NCBI GenBank assembly: GCA_030531915.1 | Contig: JAUNMD010000049.1 | Span: 1-7,009, forward strand | Direction of reading: 5' to 3' | DNA length: 7,009 nucleotides | Source: Pseudomonadota bacterium | GTDB lineage: Bacteria; Pseudomonadota; Alphaproteobacteria; Rs-D84 | Part shown: piece after piece, positions 1 to 5,666 of the stretch | How positions within the stretch are numbered: position 1 is the stretch's first letter | Layout of the letters: each line of letters starts with the position of its first letter | Notes under the pieces: generated by a model | Database searches by the model: none | What the model saw: only the letters and a program-made list of their open reading frames with translations | Told to the model about the DNA's origin: nothing | Position numbers and translations under genes: made by a program

Positions 1-492
1 CGTATTCCTGTGCACATGATTGACAATATTCACAAGATTCAGCGTGCGTCGCGCCAGTTTATGCATAAATATGGCCGCCAGCCGACCGCCGAAGAATTGT
101 CCAAGATTATCTATCTGCCGGTGGACAAGATTCACAAGGCGATGAAGGTGAACTTGAAACCAATTTCATTGGAAGCACCTGTCGGCAGCGAAGACGACAG
201 CAGTCGTATTGAAATCATCGCCGACGAAACAGCGAAAAACCCGTTTGTTTCGGCCGCGCAAAAGAACCTGCGTAAAATTGTTACCCAGATTCTGTCTGAA
301 CTTGATCCAAAGGAAGAAACCGTTCTGCGCCAGCGTTTTGGTATGAGCACCAATAAAACCAGCACACTGGAAGAGGTTGGTGAATACATCGGTGTTACCC
401 GTGAACGTATCCGCCAGATAGAACAAAAGGCACTGAACAAGTTAAAGCACCCAACGCGTGCACGTAAATTGCGCAGTTTCTTGGAAGATTAG
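1..492 (+). CDS. rpoD: RNA polymerase primary sigma factor RpoD (sigma-70), C-terminal part (5' end outside window)
   Basis: This is the C-terminal 163 residues of a group 1 sigma-70 factor, which directs RNA polymerase to housekeeping promoters. The frame is open from base 1 and begins RIPVHMIDNI, the conserved end of region 2/start of region 3 (RIPVHMIETI in most RpoD), so the GTG at base 10 is an internal valine and not a start. Region 3 spans about residues 1-60 and the region 3.2 finger about 64-76. Region 4 follows: 4.1 at about 85-118 (ELDPKEETVLRQRFG) and the 4.2 helix-turn-helix at about 122-141 (TLEEVGEYIGVTRERIRQIE), which reads the -35 box. It ends canonically with KLKHPTRARKLRSFLED. 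The finger is odd: it reads DDSSRIEIIADE where RpoD usually has EDSHLGDFIED. The gene converges on the minus-strand gene across a shared terminator. Identity as a sigma-70 C-terminus is certain. Primary rather than alternative sigma is very likely from the length and the RKLRSFL ending. Confidence 0.96.
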   Translation, partial: RIPVHMIDNIHKIQRASRQFMHKYGRQPTAEELSKIIYLPVDKIHKAMKVNLKPISLEAPVGSEDDSSRIEIIADETAKNPFVSAAQKNLRKIVTQILSELDPKEETVLRQRFGMSTNKTSTLEEVGEYIGVTRERIRQIEQKALNKLKHPTRARKLRSFLED

Positions 493-510
493 TTCGCACA
501 ATAGCATTAA

Positions 511-539
511 AAATAACCCGCCAAAACGGCGGGTTATTT
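511..539. terminator. Bidirectional intrinsic terminator between convergent genes
   Basis: Arms 511-522 (AAATAACCCGCC) and 528-539 (GGCGGGTTATTT) are perfect 12-bp complements around a five-base loop, with a GC-rich core flanked by A and T tracts. On the plus strand the T-rich end is followed by GTTT; on the minus strand it runs into further Ts (TTATTTTTAATG), so the minus direction has the better U-tract. The hairpin sits 18 bases from the rpoD stop and 18 bases from the stop of the opposing gene, as expected for a terminator serving both. Confidence 0.9.
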
Positions 540-557
540 GTTTAGGCAACATCTCTA

Positions 558-2483
558 TTAAATATGTGCCTTTAATACCGCGTAAATCTGTCCCAAATCG
601 GTTTTTAACAGTGTGGCGGATACAGTGTCCGGATTATCAACATTGTGCGCCCCAGACATGATTTTATCGAATGCACGTATGAATTGGGTTGCCTGACGAC
701 GGAATACGGTGTCGTTCTTTAACATTTCGCGTACTTGTTTCTTGTCGGCGGCATTCATCATCTTGGCCAACCATTTAGAGAATATGGCCTTGTCACCGGC
801 ATGATATTTTTTCCATACGACGTCTGGAATTTCAGCCCCTGTTGCGCGCGTTAAATCCAGCGACAAATCATGCATGTTTTCAAATGCACGTTCGGCCTGT
901 TTCAAGAAATCCGTTGCGCTGACACGGCCATATGTTGGTGCGGGTGCAACACCCATCGCGTCCATTGGCGCGGTCGCGCGTGCAACCATCATTTGCTTAT
1001 TCAGGGTCTGCATGGTGTTTACGGCCTTGGCATAATCAGACATCAGGTCTATCATCTGCTGGCGCGATTGTCCTGCCAAATCTTCCAATTTAATTGCAGA
1101 TGCCGAAATGGTATCGGTGGATTCTGCAACTGTGCTCTTCATCAAGCCAATCTTTTCGTTCAGCGACGCAACAATCTGTTGCAGTTTTTCGCCGGCCTCG
1201 ACCGAACCCTGTGACAAATCGGGCAGGGCCGAATAATAACGTTCTATCAATTCGGACAACGGTTGCAACTGGGCCGTGGTTTCGGCCGACATCTTTATCA
1301 GGTTTGCCGATTGTCCCGACAGTTGCGTGTGTGCAGTATTCATTTCAATCAGTGTTTCGCGCACGCCGGTGGCCATCGCCTTGACCGATTCCGAGAATGC
1401 ATTCGCAGACGTCTTGGTGTTTTCCAACGTCGTGTTTGCAACGCCCGACACGGTCTTTAATTCTGATACAACCGCGGTGGCAAATTCTTTGATTTCGCCG
1501 TTAAAACGATTGGTCAATGTTGCCAGTTCGTTTGATATCCCGCGCACAGATGTTTCTGTACGTGCCGCTGAATCCATCAACGTTTCAACCGCCGCTGTCA
1601 ATTTGTTTGTTTGTTTTTCAATCGATGCCTCGGCCAAACGTACCTGACCGCCAACCGCATTCGATGTGTTGGTCAGCGAGTTCATCTGGGACGTCAGTTG
1701 CTTTTTCGATTGCTTGCTGAATGTGTCCATCTTGGTCAAATGTTCATTCAGCAATTTATCATTATTTGTCATCACTGTTTCATAATCTGCGGCTGCGGTC
1801 TTGACACCATTGAATCCATCTGCCACCGATTGTGCCAATGTCTGTAATTGTTGTTGCAAGGTTTCTGATTGCTGGCTCAGATTTTTCATCTGTTCATCAT
1901 TTGTATTATATGCATCTTTCAGATTCTGGCCCAGTGTTTCGCTGGTCGCAACCCAACCATCAATTTGTGACTGAATGGTTGTTATTTGTTCCGCAGTTGC
2001 CGTAGACGTTGTGTCAATTTGCGTCAATAACGTATTGACAGTTGTACTGAAATTATCAGTTGTATTTTGTACATCTGTCCAACCGCCCGATGACACAATA
2101 TTATGCAGCCCCAATACAGTATTGTCCAAACGTTGTGACATCAGCGCGACTTTCTTGGTTGCATCATCCGCGGTGGTAACCAACTTTTCATTCTGGACGG
2201 TCAACTCTTGCTTTAATTCATTGGCAGATGCAATTTGCGCATTCAGTGTATCGCGCATTGTTTGAAAACTGGATTCGACTTTGGCAATTTCATCGGCCAA
2301 AATGGTTTGCAATACGCGCGACGCGTCCGCAACACGTGCGCGGTCGGGCTGGGTCATCAACTGTAACAACGATTCCATCACGCGCTGTGATCGACGCGAC
2401 ACAAAAAATAAAACACCCAACACAATGGCCAGCATACCACACAACACACCGGCCCCAATCAATAAAATCTGTGTAAAATCCAT
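558..2483 (-). CDS. Membrane-anchored long coiled-coil protein of unknown function
   Basis: I do not recognise this protein by name. From the ATG at 2483 it is 641 residues. Residues about 4-28 form one hydrophobic helix (QILLIGAGVLCGMLAIVLGVLFFV in two overlapping stretches) followed by basic SRRSQR, so by the positive-inside rule the rest should be cytoplasmic. Residues about 35-500 are almost entirely helical, rich in Ser, Thr, Asn, Gln and Ala, with a recurring nonpolar periodicity typical of long coiled coils. A Pro/Ala linker (about 503-518) leads to a C-terminal domain of about 120 residues, with DFLKQAERAFENMHDLSLDL, IPDVVWKKYHAGDKAIFSKW, VFRRQATQFIRAFDKI and KTDLGQIYAVL. From memory, similar C-terminal segments occur in uncharacterised alphaproteobacterial membrane proteins; I cannot verify that. 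It lacks a HAMP domain, the chemoreceptor signalling tip and an RmuC-type nuclease motif. An in-frame GTG at 2489 is possible, but the Shine-Dalgarno favours ATG 2483. It is transcribed divergently from addA and converges with rpoD. Confidence 0.88.
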   Translation of the reverse strand: MDFTQILLIGAGVLCGMLAIVLGVLFFVSRRSQRVMESLLQLMTQPDRARVADASRVLQTILADEIAKVESSFQTMRDTLNAQIASANELKQELTVQNEKLVTTADDATKKVALMSQRLDNTVLGLHNIVSSGGWTDVQNTTDNFSTTVNTLLTQIDTTSTATAEQITTIQSQIDGWVATSETLGQNLKDAYNTNDEQMKNLSQQSETLQQQLQTLAQSVADGFNGVKTAAADYETVMTNNDKLLNEHLTKMDTFSKQSKKQLTSQMNSLTNTSNAVGGQVRLAEASIEKQTNKLTAAVETLMDSAARTETSVRGISNELATLTNRFNGEIKEFATAVVSELKTVSGVANTTLENTKTSANAFSESVKAMATGVRETLIEMNTAHTQLSGQSANLIKMSAETTAQLQPLSELIERYYSALPDLSQGSVEAGEKLQQIVASLNEKIGLMKSTVAESTDTISASAIKLEDLAGQSRQQMIDLMSDYAKAVNTMQTLNKQMMVARATAPMDAMGVAPAPTYGRVSATDFLKQAERAFENMHDLSLDLTRATGAEIPDVVWKKYHAGDKAIFSKWLAKMMNAADKKQVREMLKNDTVFRRQATQFIRAFDKIMSGAHNVDNPDTVSATLLKTDLGQIYAVLKAHI

Positions 2484-2490
2484 GTCCACT

Positions 2491-2495
2491 CTCCC
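2491..2495 (-). promoter_or_regulatory. Ribosome binding site deciding the start of the coiled-coil gene
   Basis: On the minus strand the sequence reads GGGAGAGTGGACATG. GGGAG (2495-2491) lies seven bases before the ATG at 2483 but only one base before the in-frame GTG at 2489. Normal spacing therefore selects the ATG, shortening the protein by two residues relative to the longest frame. Confidence 0.7.
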
Positions 2496-2514
2496 AATGG
2501 TTTTTTATATGTCC

Positions 2515-2543
2515 TTGCAGAACACTGAAATTTATACTAGAAT
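2515..2543 (+). promoter_or_regulatory. Candidate sigma-70 promoter for the addA operon
   Basis: TTGCAG (2515-2520) as -35, a 17-base spacer, and TAGAAT (2538-2543) as -10, the latter one base from consensus. The predicted start is near 2550, about 18 bases before the addA ATG, with AAGG (2558-2561) as a weak Shine-Dalgarno at six-base spacing. The -35 is poor in its second half. The element interleaves with the minus-strand promoter over 2531-2543. No GTTC-N7-GTTC LexA box of the alphaproteobacterial type is present. Confidence 0.42.
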
Positions 2544-2559
2544 TTATTCAATAAAGCAA
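2531..2559 (-). promoter_or_regulatory. Candidate sigma-70 promoter for the coiled-coil gene
   Basis: Read on the minus strand: TTGCTT (2559-2554) as -35, a 17-base spacer, then TATAAA (2536-2531) as -10. Each differs from consensus at one or two positions and the spacing is ideal. The predicted start is near 2524, giving a leader of about 41 bases to ATG 2483. It is assigned by eye only and is AT-rich, so chance matches are possible. Confidence 0.5.
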
Positions 2560-2567
2560 GGTTATAA

Positions 2568-5183
2568 ATGGCACAAAAACGAACTCTTTCGCCAGAACAA
2601 GATATCGCCGCAAATCCCGCAGAAAATGTCTGGGTTCAGGCAAACGCCGGCACGGGTAAAACCAGTGTTTTGGTTCAACGCTTGTTGCGTATTTTGTTCC
2701 GCAGCCCTGATATTGAATCGTGTGGTATATTATGCCTGACATACACAAATGCGGGTGCGGGCGAAATGCGCAATCGTATATTGGCGGCATTGCGAAAATG
2801 GGCGATGGCGTCCGATGATGATTTGCGTGATATGCTGGGTGGCATATCAGAAAACAAGAATCCAACTGACGCCGATATTGCGCACGCGCGCCAGATATTT
2901 TTTACATATATCGACAATCCCGAAATTCTAAAAATTAAAACTATTCACGGTTTTTGCGAAGAAATCTTGCACCGTTTTCCATTAGAAGCGGGTATAACGC
3001 CATCATGGACGTTGGTGTCTGATACCGCGCAACGTATTTTGATGCAAAACGCGTTCGACCACCTGATAAATTCGTCGGGCGATGCACGTACCGATGCTGC
3101 GTTTGAACATATCGTTGGACGCGTATCTGAAACCGCCATGTCGGAATTATTGGGCATGCTGACGTCACAGTACAAGTACTTTTTTGGCGTCGATAATTTT
3201 GATAACTATCGCAAATACTTTATTGATACGACACGGTATTTTCTGAATTTGGATTCGCCGACTTTGCCAGAACCAACGCCAGAATCCCTGAAAAACATCA
3301 TAAATTTAGCAAAAGCTGAAAAAAAGCCGGCAAATTATATAACCAAGGTTATCAATTTAACACAACAGTATATTGATAAAACGATAGATTTTCAAGAATA
3401 TAAAAATGCGTACTTAAAGGCCGACGGCGGCAAGATAAAAAACGTCATGACCAAGGATTATATGGTCGACGAACAAGATCGTGTTTATCAAATCAATCAA
3501 CACGACCAGAATCAAATGGTGTTTGACGATACGTTGGCATTATTTGATTTGTCTGCGGCATTTGCCGAAACATACCGCGAATTAAAGTCACGCCAAAACG
3601 CACTGGATTTCGAAGATTTGGTTTTGTGTACCCGTCGGTTGTTTTCAAAACCGGATACTATGGGTTGGGTGCTGTCGCAATTAAACATATCGCTATCATA
3701 CATCTTGGTGGACGAGGCACAAGATACCGCGCCCGTGCAATGGGATATTATGCGCATGCTGGCGGGTGATTTCTTTACAGATGGTGATACAGCACGCCAC
3801 CCACACACTATGTTTGTTGTGGGCGATACAAAACAATCTATCTATGGTTTTCAGGGCGCAGACCCGCGTGCGTTTGCCGCCAGCCGTGACGAAATCGCAA
3901 CACAGATTGCGCAAAATATGCGTACCATACGCGAAGTACCGCTGACACAAAGTTTTCGTTCATTGGCTGCAATTCTGAATACTGTGGACAAGTTTTTTGA
4001 TGATCCCACCGTTGTTGAAATGACGGGCTTTGCCAACAACAACCACAAATGTTTCCGCAGTGATGGTACAGGTTTGGTCGAATTACATAAGCTGGCATCC
4101 AAGACCACCGATGAAATTGATTTGAACACATACATTCGTGGCATTGCCGACCGGATTAAAGCATTGATTGATTCCGGCGAATACGCAGCAAAAGATATTA
4201 TGGTTCTGGTACAACAGCGCGTGCCGATGGTCGCGCCATTGGTCAAAGAATTAAAACGCCGTGGCATTGATGTTGCGGGCAGCGATCGTATCGTTTTGCC
4301 GGACTTTCTGATTATTCGCGACATGATGAATCTGGTACGTTTTTGCCTGAATACTGCCGACGATTACAGTTTGTGTTGCGTGTTAAAAAGTCCGATTTTC
4401 CGTTTGACCGAACGTGATATTTTTAATGTTTGTAAAATAAAAAATGACGAAAATGCAATTAAAAGACGTAATGGTAACACGCAACCAACAACCGTGTATC
4501 AGATTCTGGCCGACGCGCACCCAGATGTCTATAATCGCCTGACGGAATTATTGAATGCGGCCGCAACAATGTCACCATATACATTCTTTAATAACGTATT
4601 ATCTGGCGGTGTGCGCGAAAGTATGATTGCCGCACTGGGTAACCAGGTTGTTGACCCATTGGAAGAATTTATGACCATATGCTTGGCATATGAACGCACA
4701 ATGACGGGCACGTTGCGCCATTTTCTGAAATGGTTCATCACCGGCAGTAGCGAAATCAAACGCGACATGGACGCCGCCAGCGGTGTGCGTATTGCCACCG
4801 TCCACGGCAGCAAGGGATTAGAGGCACGCGCAGTATTTTTAATTGACACAATTCGCACGCCCAAGGTTGAAAAGATGGCAACCATTACACCCGAATTATT
4901 ACCGGCACATATGCGTACCGATAAATTCCCCATGCCATGGATATGGCTGCCACGCACCAGCGGGGCGGGCGACGCCCCATCGGCGGCGTTGAATGCCGTG
5001 CGAAAAATTCGCATCGCGGAATATTATCGATTGCTGTATGTGGCAATGACGCGTGCGCGTGACGCATTGTTTATCTATGGATTTACGAACGATAAAAATC
5101 CACCAGATGACGCGTGGCACACACAACTGTGGCGCGTACTGGCCGGGGACAGCACCGACGAATTTATCAGGATTGAAAAATGA
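2568..5183 (+). CDS. addA: AddA-type ATP-dependent helicase, lacking its usual C-terminal nuclease domain
   Basis: This is the UvrD/Rep-family (superfamily 1A) helicase part of the AddAB end-resection enzyme, which unwinds broken double-stranded ends in the cytoplasm and prepares a 3' tail for RecA. Motifs in order over 871 residues: Q motif LSPEQ (7-11), Walker A ANAGTGKT (25-32), Ia LCLTYTNAGAGEM (55-67), TIHGFC (125-130), Walker B VDEAQDT (381-387), III VVGDTKQSIYGFQGA (417-431), IV LTQSFRS (459-465), V ATVHGSKGLE (743-752) and VI RLLYVAMTRARD (821-832). All key ATPase residues appear intact. Alphaproteobacterial AddA is usually about 1,150 residues and carries a RecB-family nuclease after motif VI; here the frame ends only about 39 residues past motif VI. 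The missing domain is in the next, overlapping frame. The start ATG has AAGG six bases upstream. addB, which usually precedes addA in these bacteria, is not in the window. The family call is firm; the symbol assumes that AddB exists elsewhere. Confidence 0.93.
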   Translation: MAQKRTLSPEQDIAANPAENVWVQANAGTGKTSVLVQRLLRILFRSPDIESCGILCLTYTNAGAGEMRNRILAALRKWAMASDDDLRDMLGGISENKNPTDADIAHARQIFFTYIDNPEILKIKTIHGFCEEILHRFPLEAGITPSWTLVSDTAQRILMQNAFDHLINSSGDARTDAAFEHIVGRVSETAMSELLGMLTSQYKYFFGVDNFDNYRKYFIDTTRYFLNLDSPTLPEPTPESLKNIINLAKAEKKPANYITKVINLTQQYIDKTIDFQEYKNAYLKADGGKIKNVMTKDYMVDEQDRVYQINQHDQNQMVFDDTLALFDLSAAFAETYRELKSRQNALDFEDLVLCTRRLFSKPDTMGWVLSQLNISLSYILVDEAQDTAPVQWDIMRMLAGDFFTDGDTARHPHTMFVVGDTKQSIYGFQGADPRAFAASRDEIATQIAQNMRTIREVPLTQSFRSLAAILNTVDKFFDDPTVVEMTGFANNNHKCFRSDGTGLVELHKLASKTTDEIDLNTYIRGIADRIKALIDSGEYAAKDIMVLVQQRVPMVAPLVKELKRRGIDVAGSDRIVLPDFLIIRDMMNLVRFCLNTADDYSLCCVLKSPIFRLTERDIFNVCKIKNDENAIKRRNGNTQPTTVYQILADAHPDVYNRLTELLNAAATMSPYTFFNNVLSGGVRESMIAALGNQVVDPLEEFMTICLAYERTMTGTLRHFLKWFITGSSEIKRDMDAASGVRIATVHGSKGLEARAVFLIDTIRTPKVEKMATITPELLPAHMRTDKFPMPWIWLPRTSGAGDAPSAALNAVRKIRIAEYYRLLYVAMTRARDALFIYGFTNDKNPPDDAWHTQLWRVLAGDSTDEFIRIEK
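5168..5172 (+). promoter_or_regulatory. Shine-Dalgarno for the separate AddA nuclease frame, inside the end of addA
   Basis: CAGGA at 5168-5172 is followed by seven bases and then ATG at 5180, a standard arrangement. It lies within the last codons of the helicase gene, and the start overlaps its stop as ATGA (5180-5183). This is the layout of translational coupling. It argues that the second frame is genuinely started there rather than produced by a sequencing error. Confidence 0.65.
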
Positions 5184-5626
5184 CAGATACACTGCGCGAA
5201 TTATTAAAACAGCACGACGCCGCATCACATGCGATTGACGCCGGTACGCATATGCACGAAAAAATGCGCCATGTTTTTATTGACGGCGACAGCACGCGTG
5301 GCGACACCGAAATAATTAAAAAAATCGCTGCTCATAAAGAATTATTGCAATTTTTTGACACCGATTCACAAACAGAAGTTCCCGTTGCGGGTTTTGTTCA
5401 TGGTAAATTTATCAGTCGTCGTATTGACCGTATGGTAATAAGCCATGACGCAAAAACGATTATGATTTTGGATTACAAAACCGACACCAATCCCGACGAA
5501 CATCGCACCGCATATCATGCACAGGTCACAGAATACATGGAATTATTGCGTATGATTTACCCCAAATATACCGTTCGCGGATTTATTTTGTGGTTGCATA
5601 ATTTCGAACTGGAATCCGTTCAATAA
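5180..5626 (+). CDS. Stand-alone RecB-family nuclease, equivalent to the C-terminal domain of AddA
   Basis: This 148-residue protein matches the PD-(D/E)XK nuclease domain that normally ends AddA and cleaves single strands during end resection. Family signatures in order: GTHMHEKM with H26 (the GTxxH motif that opens the domain), TEVPVAG with E66, RRIDRM with D83, ILDYKTD with D98 and K100 (the D-x-K core), then AYHAQVTEYMELL with Q115 and Y119 (the QxxxY motif). It closes with YPKYTVRGFILWL, like AddA C-termini (iYPgr.vra.LLW). All expected catalytic residues are present, so it is not a decayed remnant. It overlaps the helicase gene by four bases (ATGA, -1 frame) and has its own Shine-Dalgarno, so the two products should be made together in similar amounts. 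I infer that they assemble into one enzyme. The alternative is a recent single-base change, or an error in the five-A run before the overlap, splitting one addA gene. Gene symbol left empty because no standard name exists for a separate AddA nuclease. Confidence 0.88.
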   Translation: MTDTLRELLKQHDAASHAIDAGTHMHEKMRHVFIDGDSTRGDTEIIKKIAAHKELLQFFDTDSQTEVPVAGFVHGKFISRRIDRMVISHDAKTIMILDYKTDTNPDEHRTAYHAQVTEYMELLRMIYPKYTVRGFILWLHNFELESVQ

Positions 5627-5630
5627 AATC

Positions 5631-5660
5631 TTGAAACAGGGCGGCAAAACTGGCTATAAT
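5631..5660 (+). promoter_or_regulatory. Strong sigma-70 promoter for recN, probably producing a leaderless mRNA
   Basis: TTGAAA (5631-5636, one base from consensus), an 18-base spacer, and a perfect TATAAT (5655-5660). Six bases (TTGGGC) separate the -10 from the recN ATG at 5667, so the predicted transcription start falls on the A of the ATG. The promoter lies wholly in the 40-base gap after the nuclease stop. No terminator is visible in that gap, so readthrough from addA may also supply recN. No LexA box is seen here. Confidence 0.75.
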
Positions 5661-5666
5661 TTGGGC

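Noticed and set aside
558..2483. Methyl-accepting chemotaxis protein, RmuC or ZorA
   Set aside because: It has a single membrane helix, no periplasmic sensor, no HAMP domain, no conserved chemoreceptor tip, no RmuC nuclease-like motif, and not the several membrane helices of MotA/ZorA.
2515..2538. Alternative addA promoter using TATACT (2533-2538) as -10
   Set aside because: TTGCAG would be only 12 bases away, too close, and the hexamer at proper distance (TGTCCT) is a poor -35. TAGAAT gives correct spacing.
2484..2567. Possible LexA/SOS operator before addA
   Set aside because: No GTTC-N7-GTTC direct repeat (alphaproteobacterial type) or CTGT-N8-ACAG (E. coli type) is present; the single GAAC at 2520-2523 has no partner at the right distance.
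3290..3500. AT- and Lys-rich patch in addA as a foreign insertion
   Set aside because: The encoded segment (EYKNAYLKADGGKIKNVMTK) still follows the AddA family pattern at this place (a Y..aFLt.dG.pR..l.TK-like stretch), so it is ordinary sequence with AT-rich codons.
4529..5014. Antisense open frame of about 161 codons inside addA
   Set aside because: It overlaps conserved helicase motif V on the other strand and has no recognisable protein pattern; it is a shadow of addA coding constraint. The same holds for the other antisense frames within addA, recN, rpoD and the coiled-coil gene.
5175..5183. Programmed -1 frameshift joining the helicase and nuclease frames
   Set aside because: The sequence G-AAA-AAT-GA is not a full X-XXY-YYZ slippery heptamer in the helicase frame, and I identified no downstream stimulatory structure by eye. 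Coupled reinitiation with the visible Shine-Dalgarno explains the overlap more simply.
5606..5621. GAAC...GTTC inverted pair just upstream of recN as a LexA box
   Set aside because: The halves are in inverted orientation with eight bases between them, matching neither the alphaproteobacterial direct repeat nor the Firmicute GAAC-N4-GTTC form, and they lie in the nuclease coding sequence.
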